A stretch of 64,000 nt of DNA. Origin: Pseudomonas fildesensis (GTDB taxonomy: Bacteria; Pseudomonadota; Gammaproteobacteria; Pseudomonadales; Pseudomonadaceae). Location: NCBI RefSeq assembly GCF_001050345.1, contig NZ_LFMW01000002.1:310001-374000 (forward strand), in the 5' to 3' direction. A program made the position numbers and the translations under genes. The notes under the pieces are model-generated. The model did not search any database. It was not told the origin of the DNA and saw nothing but the letters and a program-made list of their open reading frames with translations. Below are positions 16,914 through 25,115 of this stretch, piece after piece (position 1 is the first letter of the stretch; every line of letters starts with the position of its first letter).

Positions 16914-18080
16914 ATGGCCTTCTCTGAACGTGTTACGCGCCTCAAAAGCTCCTTGATCCGCGAAATCCTCGCGGCAGCCCAGCGTCCGGAAGTGATGTCG
17001 TTCGCCGGTGGCCTGCCGGCCGAAGCCATGTTGCCCGCGTTGAACTGGGATGATATGCCATTGAACATCGGCCAATACGGCATGAGCGAAGGTGAGCCGC
17101 AGTTGCGTGAACTGCTCGCCGCCGAGGCCCGCGCGCTGGGCGTGCCGTGCCAGGCCAGCCAAGTGCTGGTGGTCAGCGGTTCCCAGCAAACCCTGGACCT
17201 GGCGGCCAAACTGTACATCGACAAGGGCACTCAGGTTTTGCTGGAAGGCCCGACCTACCTGGCTGCGCTGCAGATCTTCCAGCTATTCGGCGCCGATTGC
17301 CTCACCGTGCAACTGGAGGCTGATGGACCTGACCTGACCAGCCTGCGCGCCAACCTGGAACGCCATCGCCCGGCGTTCATCTACCTGATCCCGACGTTCC
17401 AGAATCCTTCGGCCGTGCGCTACAGCGAAGCCAAGCGCACAGCCGTGGCCGTGTTGCTGGATGAGTTTGGCGTGACCCTGATCGAAGACGAACCCTACCG
17501 TGAACTGACCTTCGACGGCGGCAGTGCACAGCCCATCGTCGGCCGCCTGAAAAAGGCCAGCTGGATCTACACCGGCACCGTGTCCAAGACCCTGCTGCCC
17601 GGCCTGCGCGTGGGCTACCTGATCGCCAGCCCGGACCTGTTCCCACACCTCCTCAAGCTCAAACAGTCGGCAGACCTGCACACCAACCGGGTCGGCCAAT
17701 GGCAGGCGATGCAGTGGATCGGTACGCAAAAATACCAGCAGCACCTGGTGGAACTGCGCAGTTTTTACCGCGAGCGCCGCGATGCTTTCCAGGCCTCATT
17801 GGCGCGCCACTTCAGCGACCTGGCCGACTGGCAAGTGCCCCAGGGCGGATTATTCTTCTGGCTGACCTTGAAACTACCGCTCGATACCCGCACCTTGTTG
17901 GCACCAGCGCTCGACCAGAACGTCGCGTTCATGCCCGGTGAACCGTTCTTTTCCGAGCCGGACCAGCACCTGGGATCGCTGCGGCTCAATTTCAGCCATA
18001 TCGACCCGGCCCGTTTGGACGAAGGTCTCAAACGCCTGGCTGCGGTGGTCCGTCAAGCACAGCACGCGCAAGCGGCATAA
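16914..18080 (+). CDS. PLP-dependent aminotransferase (class I/II, MocR/AAD-like)
   Basis: 388 residues from the ATG at 16914 (MAFSERVTRLKSSLIREIL). Motifs are MSFAGGLPAEAMLP, VSGSQQTLDLAAKLYIDKG, LIPTFQNPSAVRYS, LIEDEPYRELTF and the PLP lysine in TGTVSKTLLPGLRVGYL. It resembles 2-aminoadipate/valine-pyruvate type aminotransferases; the substrate is unknown. An in-frame ATG at 16875 was rejected because the extra residues are not family-like and cover the putative operator. The GST gene follows after 10 bases. Confidence 0.9.
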   Translation: MAFSERVTRLKSSLIREILAAAQRPEVMSFAGGLPAEAMLPALNWDDMPLNIGQYGMSEGEPQLRELLAAEARALGVPCQASQVLVVSGSQQTLDLAAKLYIDKGTQVLLEGPTYLAALQIFQLFGADCLTVQLEADGPDLTSLRANLERHRPAFIYLIPTFQNPSAVRYSEAKRTAVAVLLDEFGVTLIEDEPYRELTFDGGSAQPIVGRLKKASWIYTGTVSKTLLPGLRVGYLIASPDLFPHLLKLKQSADLHTNRVGQWQAMQWIGTQKYQQHLVELRSFYRERRDAFQASLARHFSDLADWQVPQGGLFFWLTLKLPLDTRTLLAPALDQNVAFMPGEPFFSEPDQHLGSLRLNFSHIDPARLDEGLKRLAAVVRQAQHAQAA

Positions 18081-18090
18081 GGGGAGCCCC

Positions 18091-18693
18091 ATGTACAAGG
18101 TTTATGGCGATTACAAGTCGGGCAACTGCTACAAGGTCAAATTGATGCTCAACCTGCTGGGCATTCCGTATCAGTGGATAGATGTGGACATCCTTAAGGG
18201 CGACACAGAAACCCCTGAATTCCTGGCCAAGAACCCCAACGGCAAGATCCCGGTCCTGGAGCTTGAAGACGGCACCTGCCTGTGGGAGTCCAATGCGATC
18301 CTCAACTTCCTCGCCGATGGCAGCGAGTTTTTGCCGACCGAGCCACGCCTGCGTACGCAAGTGTTGCAGTGGCAGTTTTTCGAGCAGTACAGCCACGAGC
18401 CGTACATTGCGGTGGCGCGGTTTATCCAGTTTTACCTGAACATGCCGGAAGATCGCCTGGAGGAATACAAGACCAGCCACAAGGGCGGTTACAAGGCCTT
18501 GCGGGTGATGGAACGTCAGTTGCAGGCCACGCCGTACCTGGTGGGCGAGCAGTATTCGATTGCCGATATTGCGTTGTATGCCTACACCCATGTGGCCCAT
18601 GAAGGTGGGTTTGACCTGACGCCTTACCCGGCCGTGCAGGCGTGGTTGAAGCGCGTGGCCAGCCAACCCAAGCACGTGCCGATGATTGACTGA
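18091..18693 (+). CDS. glutathione S-transferase family protein
   Basis: 200 residues. The N-terminal thioredoxin-like domain carries KSGNCYKVKLMLNLLGIPY and NPNGKIPVLELEDG, and WESNAILNFLADGSEF for glutathione contact. The C-terminal helical domain has LVGEQYSIADIALYAYTHVA. GGGGAG lies 5 bases before the ATG. It is co-transcribed with the aminotransferase and probably controlled by the divergent MarR regulator; the natural substrate cannot be told from sequence. Confidence 0.9.
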   Translation: MYKVYGDYKSGNCYKVKLMLNLLGIPYQWIDVDILKGDTETPEFLAKNPNGKIPVLELEDGTCLWESNAILNFLADGSEFLPTEPRLRTQVLQWQFFEQYSHEPYIAVARFIQFYLNMPEDRLEEYKTSHKGGYKALRVMERQLQATPYLVGEQYSIADIALYAYTHVAHEGGFDLTPYPAVQAWLKRVASQPKHVPMID

Positions 18694-18707
18694 TTGACGC
18701 GGTCAAA

Positions 18708-18802
18708 AATGTGGGAGGGGGCTTGCCCCCGATAGCGCAGTTGTCAGTCACCGACTCCATGACTGAACCGCTGCCATCGGGAGCAAGCCCCCTCCCACAT
18801 TT
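18708..18802. repeat. REPIN-like inverted pair (TGTGGGAGGGGG family)
   Basis: AATGTGGGAGGGGGCTTGCC at the left and GCAAGCCCCCTCCCACATT at the right, with an inner pair CGATAG / CATCGGGAG. Its right end overlaps the TAA stop of the LysR gene. Confidence 0.88.
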
Positions 18803-19697
18803 AGCTCGATGTTGTGTCAGATAATTCATCATTCAGCAGGTCGAAACACCGCTGCGCCGCCGGGCTCAGGCCCATGCCGCTACGACTGATCAACCCGATC
18901 TCCCGGTTTACTCCAGGATGGTCAATGTGGATGCGCTTCAACCCCTCCAGGCTGTCTGCCGCCGACTCCGGCAACACACTGATGCCCAAACCCTGGCGCA
19001 CCAACGCCAACACCGTCGACATGTAGTTGGCCTCCATCCCCGCGTTCATCGTCAGCCGCGTCTCATCAAACAACGCATCCACCTGCTCACGCACACTGCT
19101 GTCGCGCCCGGTGAGGATGATCGGTTGGTCCGCCAGTTGTTCCAGCGTCAGCCGAGGGTGGAGGGCGAGGGGATGGTCCTGCGGCACAAATGCACACAAT
19201 CGATCATTCAATACCGGCACAAACTCCAGGCCGTGGCTTAGTCGCGCGCGTACGCCAATGCCGAAATCTACCTCGCCGGCACGCACCTCGGCATGAATGC
19301 GATGGGCTACCAGATCATGCAGGCGCACTTCCACCCCGGCAAAGCGCTCGCGAAATACGCGCAACGCCGGGGGCAGGGTGCCGGCGCACACCGAGGGCAG
19401 GGCGGCGATGGTGACCACGCCCCGGCGCAGGGCAGCAAGGTCGCGCGAGCCGGTGACGATGTTGTCCAGGTCCAGCAGCAGTTTTTCCATGGGGCCGCGG
19501 GCATCCTGGCCGGCAGCGGTGATGCTCACATGGCGCGGGCTACGGTCGAACAGGATGACGCCCAGCCATTCTTCCAGTTGCTGAACTTGTACGGTGAGTG
19601 CCGACGGCGACAGATGCAGTTCGTTGGCGGCCTTGGTGAAACTGCCGGTGCGGGCTACTGCGAGGAACGCTTGAATGTGCTGAATGCTGTTTTTCAT
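18801..19697 (-). CDS. LysR-family transcriptional regulator
   Basis: 298 residues. The N-terminal winged helix (IQHIQAFLAVARTGSFTKAA, LHLSPSALTVQVQQLEEWLG) and C-terminal effector domain (VVTIAALPSVCAGTLPPALR, VRQGLGISVLPESA) are canonical. It is divergent from a CitMHS transporter/AtuA operon across 125 bases, the usual arrangement for a LysR activator and its target. The inducer is probably the organic acid taken up by CitMHS (inferred). The TAA stop lies in the end of a palindromic repeat. Confidence 0.9.
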   Translation of the reverse strand: MKNSIQHIQAFLAVARTGSFTKAANELHLSPSALTVQVQQLEEWLGVILFDRSPRHVSITAAGQDARGPMEKLLLDLDNIVTGSRDLAALRRGVVTIAALPSVCAGTLPPALRVFRERFAGVEVRLHDLVAHRIHAEVRAGEVDFGIGVRARLSHGLEFVPVLNDRLCAFVPQDHPLALHPRLTLEQLADQPIILTGRDSSVREQVDALFDETRLTMNAGMEANYMSTVLALVRQGLGISVLPESAADSLEGLKRIHIDHPGVNREIGLISRSGMGLSPAAQRCFDLLNDELSDTTSS

Positions 19698-19822
19698 CGG
19701 GGCGGCTTCATTTTGTTTTTCCGAACGTCAGCGGCTGAATATTCCAATTTACAAAGACTAACGCGGTTCCAATACTCCAGGGAAAACAATAACCGGCCAA
19801 CAAGGCCGCTCTGGAGTAACCC
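19698..19822. promoter_or_regulatory. divergent LysR / citMHS promoter region
   Basis: 125 bases. It includes two TTCCAAT copies (in ATTCCAATTT near 19741 and GGTTCCAATACTCC near 19765), which could be parts of a LysR-binding site. A GGAGT ribosome site precedes the transporter ATG. Confidence 0.45.
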
Positions 19823-21115
19823 ATGCTCGCTACCCTGGGTGTCATTACCATCCTGTGCCTGCTCGCTGCCGTCATGAGCAAACGCCTCTCGCCCCTGGTG
19901 GCCCTGATCGCCTTGCCGATCATCGCCGCGTTGCTCGGCGGGTTCGGCCTGCAAACCAGTGCCTTCATCATTACCGGTATCAAGAACGTCGCCCCCGTGG
20001 TGGGCATGTTTGTGTTTGCGATCCTGTTTTTCGGGATCATGACCGATGCTGGCATGCTCGACCCCATCATTGATCGCATCCTGCGTACGGTAGGGACGCG
20101 TCCTACGCGGATTGTCGTCGGTACCGCGACCCTTGCGCTGCTGGTGCACCTGGACGGCTCCGGCGCGGTGACTTTTCTGGTCACGGTACCGGCGATGCTG
20201 CCGCTGTATACGCGGTTGGGCATCGATAAACGCATCCTCGCCTGTGTCTGCGCGATGGCGGCCGGAGTTAACTTCCTGCCGTGGACCGGCCCGGTGCTGC
20301 GCTCGTCGGCGGCGTTGCATGTGCCGGTGGCGGACCTGTTCCAGCCGCTGATCCCGGTGCAGATTGTCGGCCTTGTCTTTGTATTTGCCTGCGCCTGGTG
20401 GCTGGGCCACCGTGAAGAGAAACGCCTGGGCCTGGGCGCCGGTTCGACGGTGGATGCCATGCCGCAACGGGTACTCAGCGACGAAGACATCAAGCTGCGT
20501 CGCCCGCGTTTGTTCTGGGTCAACCTGATGCTCACCGTGCTGGTGATGGTGGTGATGATTGCAGGCTGGGTCGACCCGGTGGTGATGTTCATGCTCGGCA
20601 CCGTGGTGGCGCTGTGCATCAACTACCCGAATGTCGACGCCCAGCGCGCTCGCATCGACGCCCATGCCAAAACCGCCCTGACCATGGCCAGCATCCTGCT
20701 CGCCGCTGGGGTGTTCACCGGCATCATGCAAGGCACCGGGATGCTCAAGGCGATTGCCGAAGTGGCGGTGGCGCAGATTCCGGCCGGCCACGGCAAGCTG
20801 ATCCCGGCGGTGGTGGGCTTCATTTCCATGCCGTTGAGCATGCTGTTTGATCCCGATTCCTACTATTTCGGCGTGATGCCGGTGATCGCCGAGGTCGGCA
20901 AAGCGCTGGGCGTCGACCCGCTGCAAGTGGCCCAGGCCTCGCTGCTTGGCGTGCACACCACCGGTTTCCCGGTCAGCCCGCTGACCCCCGCGACCTTCCT
21001 GCTGGTGGGCCTGTGCAAGATCGAGCTGGCCGATCACCAGCGCTTCACCATCCCTTTTCTGTTTGCCGCGTCGGTGTTGATGACCCTGACCGCGTTGCTC
21101 CTGGGAGTGTTTTAA
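19823..21115 (+). CDS. CitMHS-family metal-citrate/organic-acid:proton symporter
   Basis: 430 residues with about 11-12 membrane helices. It has the family blocks LATLGVITILCLLAAVMSKR, VHLDGSGAVTFLVTVPAMLP, AGVNFLPWTGP and SMLFDPDSYYFGVMPV. CitMHS proteins import citrate or related tricarboxylates complexed with divalent cations. It is the first gene of a three-gene operon: the next start is 2 bases after its TAA. The tight link to AtuA-family genes suggests the imported acid is processed by them. Confidence 0.9.
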   Translation: MLATLGVITILCLLAAVMSKRLSPLVALIALPIIAALLGGFGLQTSAFIITGIKNVAPVVGMFVFAILFFGIMTDAGMLDPIIDRILRTVGTRPTRIVVGTATLALLVHLDGSGAVTFLVTVPAMLPLYTRLGIDKRILACVCAMAAGVNFLPWTGPVLRSSAALHVPVADLFQPLIPVQIVGLVFVFACAWWLGHREEKRLGLGAGSTVDAMPQRVLSDEDIKLRRPRLFWVNLMLTVLVMVVMIAGWVDPVVMFMLGTVVALCINYPNVDAQRARIDAHAKTALTMASILLAAGVFTGIMQGTGMLKAIAEVAVAQIPAGHGKLIPAVVGFISMPLSMLFDPDSYYFGVMPVIAEVGKALGVDPLQVAQASLLGVHTTGFPVSPLTPATFLLVGLCKIELADHQRFTIPFLFAASVLMTLTALLLGVF

Positions 21116-21116
21116 G

Positions 21117-22442
21117 ATGAAAACCTTGCGCATCGGTTCCGGTGCCGGCTACTCCGGCGACCGTATCGAACCCGCTGTGGAACTGGCCGAACAGGGTGAC
21201 CTGGATTATCTGGTCTTCGAATGCCTGGCCGAACGCACCATCGCCCTGGCGCAACAGGCGCGAATCAGCGATCCGCAGGGCGGTTATGACCCGCTGCTGA
21301 GTGAGCGTATGCGCCGGGTTTTGCCCTTTGTCGGCCAGCATGACGGTCGCCGTCGCCTGCGGGTGATCACGAACATGGGCGCGGCCAACCGGGTGTCGGC
21401 GGCCATTGAAGTGCGCCGCATCGCCAGTGAGCTGGGCCTGAACCTCAAGGTCGTGGCCGTGGTGGGCGACGATGTGCTGGACGTCTTGCGCCCCGAGCAG
21501 GTGTTGGATAACGGTCAGACTGTCGGCTCGCTGGGCGCGCGGCTGATTTCCGCGAATGCCTACCTGGGCGTCGACGGCATTCTGGACGCCTTGCGCGCCG
21601 ATGCCGATGTGGTGATCACCGGGCGTGTGGCGGACCCTTCGCTGTTTCTGGCGCCGCAGATGTTCGAGTTCGGCTGGGCGCCCGACGATTGGCCGCGCCT
21701 GGGGCGTGGCACGCTGGTCGGGCATTTGCTCGAATGCGCGGGGCAGGTCAGCGGTGGCTATTTCGCCGATCCGGGTTTCAAGGATGTGGATAACCTGGCA
21801 CGCCTGGGTTTTCCGTTGGCCGAGATCGATGCCGATGGCGAAGCGGTGATCACCAAAGTTGCAGGCTCAGGTGGACGCGTCAGCCGCGCCACGTGTAGCG
21901 AGCAACTGATCTACGAAGTTCACGACCCGGCGGCCTATTTGACGCCGGACGTGACCGCCGACTTTTCCCGGGTGGGGTTTGTCGAGGAGGGTGTTGATCG
22001 CGTGCGTGCTCAAGGCGCAGCGGGACGTGCGCGGCCGGAGCAGTTGAAGGTCAGCGTCGGTTACCTGGACGGTTGGATCGGCGAGGGGCAGATGTCCTAC
22101 GGCGGCCCGGGTGCTGTCGCACGGGCACAATTGGCCCGCGATGTGGTGCTCAAGCGTCTGGAACTGATGGGCGTGAAGATGCAGGACGTGCGCGCCGAAT
22201 TGATCGGCATGGACTCATTGCATGGCCCCCGTAGCAGTGTCGAACCCTGGGAAGTGCGCCTGCGCGTGGCCGCTCGCTGTGAAGCCCGCAGCGAGGCGGT
22301 GCGGGTCGGCAATGAAGTGGAAACCCTCTACACCAACGGCCCGTCCGGCGGCGGCGGTGCCAGCAAAAGCGTGCGTCAGGTGGTGGCTGTGGCGTCGTTG
22401 CTGCTGGCGCGCAGCGCGGTCAATCCGAGGATAGAAGCATGA
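21117..22442 (+). CDS. acyclic terpene utilization AtuA-family protein (DUF1446)
   Basis: 441 residues beginning MKTLRIGSGAGYSGDRIEPA, with CLAERTIALAQ, NMGAANRVSAAI, ITGRVADPSLFLAP and GPSGGGGASKSVRQ, all typical of the AtuA/DUF1446 family. AtuA is required for citronellol/geraniol degradation in Pseudomonas, but members with CitMHS neighbours are likely to act on other compounds. The biochemical reaction is not established. It overlaps the next gene by 4 bases (ATGA). Confidence 0.85.
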   Translation: MKTLRIGSGAGYSGDRIEPAVELAEQGDLDYLVFECLAERTIALAQQARISDPQGGYDPLLSERMRRVLPFVGQHDGRRRLRVITNMGAANRVSAAIEVRRIASELGLNLKVVAVVGDDVLDVLRPEQVLDNGQTVGSLGARLISANAYLGVDGILDALRADADVVITGRVADPSLFLAPQMFEFGWAPDDWPRLGRGTLVGHLLECAGQVSGGYFADPGFKDVDNLARLGFPLAEIDADGEAVITKVAGSGGRVSRATCSEQLIYEVHDPAAYLTPDVTADFSRVGFVEEGVDRVRAQGAAGRARPEQLKVSVGYLDGWIGEGQMSYGGPGAVARAQLARDVVLKRLELMGVKMQDVRAELIGMDSLHGPRSSVEPWEVRLRVAARCEARSEAVRVGNEVETLYTNGPSGGGGASKSVRQVVAVASLLLARSAVNPRIEA

Positions 22443-22756
22443 AACTGCACACGCTGGCCCATTCCCGCACCGGGGATAAGGGCGACACCTCGAACATCTC
22501 GATCATTGCCTATCGCGCCGAGGATTATCCGCTGCTGTGCGAGCAGCTCACGGCTGAGCGCGTAGCGGAGTTCTTCGCTGGCCTTTTGGAGCCGGGCGCT
22601 GCGCCAGTGCGGCGTTATGAATTGCCCAATGTGCAGGCGCTGAACTTTGTATTGCCTGGGATCTTGCGCGGCGGTGTCACCCGTTCGCTGGCGCTGGACG
22701 CCCATGGCAAATGCCTGGGCTCCGCGCTGCTGGACCTGGACATCGCAATATCCTGA
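22439..22756 (+). CDS. AtuA-related small protein (C-terminal ferredoxin-fold domain)
   Basis: 105 residues (MKLHTLAHSRTGDKGDTSNI...). RTGDKGDTSNISIIAYR corresponds to the C-terminal domain fused to AtuA in some proteins; here it is a separate gene coupled by an ATGA overlap, so the two probably form one complex. Function unknown. The TGA stop abuts a repeat element. Confidence 0.85.
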   Translation: MKLHTLAHSRTGDKGDTSNISIIAYRAEDYPLLCEQLTAERVAEFFAGLLEPGAAPVRRYELPNVQALNFVLPGILRGGVTRSLALDAHGKCLGSALLDLDIAIS

Positions 22757-22864
22757 ATGTGGGAGGGGCGTTGCGACGATTCGACTTGCTCCCGATGGGC
22801 CGCGCAACGGCCCCAAACCTTGGGAGCGCTTCGCACTCTAGCGCGAGCAAGCTCGCTCGCCACA
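22755..22864. repeat. mosaic REP-type element
   Basis: The left end (AATGTGGGAGGGGCGTTGC) belongs to the TGTGGGAGG family. The interior (GGGAGCGCTTCGCACTC) and right end (GCGAGCAAGCTCGCTCGCCACA) match the TGTGGCGAG family. It appears to be a recombinant or decayed element. Confidence 0.65.
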
Positions 22865-22897
22865 GAAAGCCCCTACACATAAGGTTTGCGTTGTCTG

Positions 22898-23269
22898 TCA
22901 GACCGCGGTGAAGCGCTTGTCCAGGTAATCGATGATCACCTTGGAATCGTACATCCAGGTGGTCTGGCCATTCTCTTCAATACGCAGGCACGGCACCTTG
23001 ATCTTGCCGCCTTGCTCCAGCAGGGTCTGGCGGTCCTGTTCGTTGTTCTTCGCATCCTTAAGCGCCACCGGCACATTCAGGCGATGCAAGGTACGACGGG
23101 TCTTCACGCAGAACGGGCAGGCGTGGAATTGATACAGGGTCAAATCCTTGGCCGCTGCGTTCACCTGTGCCTGTTGTTCGGCCGGGCGCTGCTTTTTGCG
23201 CGGGCGGGTAAGGAGGTCGCCCGCGATGATGACGTGGCCGAGGCCCACTCGAAGTGCTTTGACGAACAT
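22898..23269 (-). CDS. glutaredoxin/GST-N-terminal domain protein
   Basis: 123 residues: a short hydrophobic N-terminus (LRVGLGHVIIAGDLL), a basic linker, then a thioredoxin fold with the CPFC redox motif (FHACPFCVKTRRTLHRLNV), the cis-Pro loop IKVPCLRIEE and DSKVIIDYLDKRF. Probably a membrane-associated monothiol/dithiol oxidoreductase using glutathione. AAGAGG lies 8 bases before the ATG. Confidence 0.85.
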   Translation of the reverse strand: MFVKALRVGLGHVIIAGDLLTRPRKKQRPAEQQAQVNAAAKDLTLYQFHACPFCVKTRRTLHRLNVPVALKDAKNNEQDRQTLLEQGGKIKVPCLRIEENGQTTWMYDSKVIIDYLDKRFTAV

Positions 23270-23327
23270 GGCTGAAACCTCTTGCCCATGACAGAAGGGG
23301 CCGCAGCTTACCTGATTTTTGAAGGCG

Positions 23328-23352
23328 AAAAAAAACCGGCGATGAACGCCGG
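23328..23352 (-). terminator. intrinsic terminator of folE
   Basis: On the minus strand CCGGC, loop GTTCATC, GCCGG is followed by eight T residues, 20 bases after the folE stop. Confidence 0.85.
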
Positions 23353-23371
23353 CCTTTTCCTACGCAGCCTG

Positions 23372-23917
23372 TTACTTGATCAGGCTGAGAAATTCGCTGC
23401 GGGTGGCCGCGTTTTCGCGGAACTCACCCAACATCACCGAGGTGATCATCGACGAATTCTGTTTCTCCACACCGCGCATCATCATGCACATGTGCTTGGC
23501 TTCGATCACCACCGCAACACCCAGTGCACCGGTGACCTGCTGGACCGCATCAGCGATCTGGCGGCTGAGGTTTTCCTGGATCTGCAGGCGGCGCGCGTAC
23601 ATATCGACAATCCGTGCGACCTTCGACAGGCCCAGCACTTTGCCGCTCGGGATATACGCGACATGGGCCTTGCCGATAAACGGCAGCAGGTGGTGTTCGC
23701 ACAACGAGTACAGCTCGATGTCCTTGACCAGCACCATTTCGCTGTTGTCGGAGCTGAACAAGGCACCGTTGGTGACCTCTTCCAGCGTCTGTTCATAACC
23801 GCGGCAAAGGTACTGCATCGCCTTGGCGGCACGTTTTGGCGTGTCGAGCAGGCCCTCGCGGGAGACGTCCTCGCCGAGTTGGCCGAGGATCTCGGTGTAA
23901 TTCTGTTCCAGGGACAT
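23372..23917 (-). CDS. folE: GTP cyclohydrolase I
   Basis: 181 residues from the ATG at 23917 ([17 protein letters not shown]). Zinc-binding and active-site residues are visible in [21 protein letters not shown] and in [17 protein letters not shown]. The enzyme converts GTP to dihydroneopterin triphosphate, the first step of folate and queuosine precursor synthesis. A GTG start 25 codons upstream is open but its residues are not family-like. The smr-family gene lies upstream in the same orientation. Confidence 0.93.
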   Translation of the reverse strand: MSLEQNYTEILGQLGEDVSREGLLDTPKRAAKAMQYLCRGYEQTLEEVTNGALFSSDNSEMVLVKDIELYSLCEHHLLPFIGKAHVAYIPSGKVLGLSKVARIVDMYARRLQIQENLSRQIADAVQQVTGALGVAVVIEAKHMCMMMRGVEKQNSSMITSVMLGEFRENAATRSEFLSLIK

Positions 23918-23995
23918 GAAACTACCTGTGGGATTTTCGCAAAGCGCAAGGTTACGGTGGCGGACACATCGCTGCAAGCCTGACGATGGCACTTG

Positions 23996-24553
23996 TTACT
24001 CGTCGCGTCCTTCCATCATGGTGCGCTTGAGCATCACATACACCGCGCCGGCACCGCCGTGGCGGGCCTGGCACGACGTAAAGCCAAGCACCTGGGCATG
24101 CTGGCGCAGCCAGGTGTTGACGTGGCTCTTGATCATCGGCCGCTTGCCGTCCAGGCGCACGGCCTTGCCGTGGGTGACGCGCACGCAGCGGATTTCGAAT
24201 TTGGTGGCTTCGGCGAGGAAGGCCCAGAGGGTTTCGCGGGCTTTTTCCACGTTCATGCCGTGCAGGTCGAGGCTGCCTTCGAACGGAATCTGGCCGACCT
24301 TGAGCTTGCGCATCTGGCTTTCCTGTACCCCGTCGCGTGCCCACATCAGCTCGTCCTCCGGGCCGACGTCGATCACGAACTGGTCCGACAGGCCATCCAC
24401 CGTCGTCGCATCGGTACGCACGGTCGCGGCCTGGCGCAGCTTGGCGATCTGCGCCCGGTCAGCCTTGGGTTTGCCGGTTTCGGCACGGTCGTGCTTGATC
24501 GGCTTGACGCCGCGCAGCTCGTTCTTGAACAGGGAAAAATCGTCGTCTTGCAT
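23996..24553 (-). CDS. Smr-domain (MutS2-like) DNA endonuclease family protein
   Basis: 185 residues. The C-terminal Smr domain has the LDLHGMNVEKARETLWAFL motif and RVTHGKAVRLDGKRPMIKS, ending in a Gly-rich HGGAGAVYVMLK. The N-terminal part resembles the YfcN/SmrB type. SmrB proteins cleave mRNA at collided ribosomes in E. coli; whether this homologue does so is inferred. Confidence 0.88.
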   Translation of the reverse strand: MQDDDFSLFKNELRGVKPIKHDRAETGKPKADRAQIAKLRQAATVRTDATTVDGLSDQFVIDVGPEDELMWARDGVQESQMRKLKVGQIPFEGSLDLHGMNVEKARETLWAFLAEATKFEIRCVRVTHGKAVRLDGKRPMIKSHVNTWLRQHAQVLGFTSCQARHGGAGAVYVMLKRTMMEGRDE

Positions 24554-24628
24554 GTCAGCCTCCGCGAAGGGCGGGCAGTTTACCTAAATCGCGGCGGCCA
24601 GGGCGCAGGAAACGCTATCCAAGCGCCA

Positions 24629-24949
24629 TCAGTCGTGCTTTTTCATCAGGTGTGAAGCGATGTTCAGCGACAACGGCTGACGCATCCGCCGACGGCTGCG
24701 ACGCCACAACCACACGCCGAACCACACCACAAACAGGCCGATCACCAGCAAAATCGCCGAGCCGCCGGGGCTGGCATTCAGTTCGCCCAATGCCGGGGAG
24801 TGCCCCGACAAGCCGGCGCCACCGGCGACCGCCAGCAGCACGCCTACTATCGCCAGCAGCGCGGCAAAGCCGGCCACCAGGCGCAGACGCCAATTGCTTG
24901 GGCCCTTGGGGCGCAAGCGACGAGCGTCAAAACCATCGGATATCTTCAT
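24629..24949 (-). CDS. small two-helix membrane protein, unknown function
   Basis: 106 residues from the ATG at 24949 (MKISDGFDARRLRPKG). There are two hydrophobic segments (LVAGFAALLAIVGVLLAVAGG and AILLVIGLFVVWFGVWLW) and a basic RRSRRRMRQ stop-transfer stretch. GGAGGAAAGG precedes the start. I recognise no functional domain. A 30-codon upstream extension in the same frame lacks a ribosome site. Confidence 0.65.
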   Translation of the reverse strand: MKISDGFDARRLRPKGPSNWRLRLVAGFAALLAIVGVLLAVAGGAGLSGHSPALGELNASPGGSAILLVIGLFVVWFGVWLWRRSRRRMRQPLSLNIASHLMKKHD

Positions 24950-25086
24950 TCCGACCTTTCCTCCAGGGTATCGGCCCTTCGACCGGAAGATACACAGGTT
25001 GTTCCTGTGCCAGAGGCAATTGCGGCAAATGACAGGCATTTGCGGATGAGCGGGGCAATAAACACGCCGTGCCGCTCATCAGAGGC

Positions 25087-25115
25087 GATCAGATCAGATC
25101 AGATCAGATCAGATC
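25087..25115. repeat. AGATC pentanucleotide tandem repeat
   Basis: GATC followed by five AGATC units (29 bases). It covers the stop codon of the isochorismatase-family gene. Because the stop is reached within the first units on the coding strand, copy-number change would not alter the protein. Confidence 0.9.

Noticed and set aside
19694..21133. 479-codon minus-strand frame opposite citMHS
   Set aside because: His/Gln/Arg-rich antisense translation of a GC-rich gene; the CitMHS frame has clear helices and motifs.
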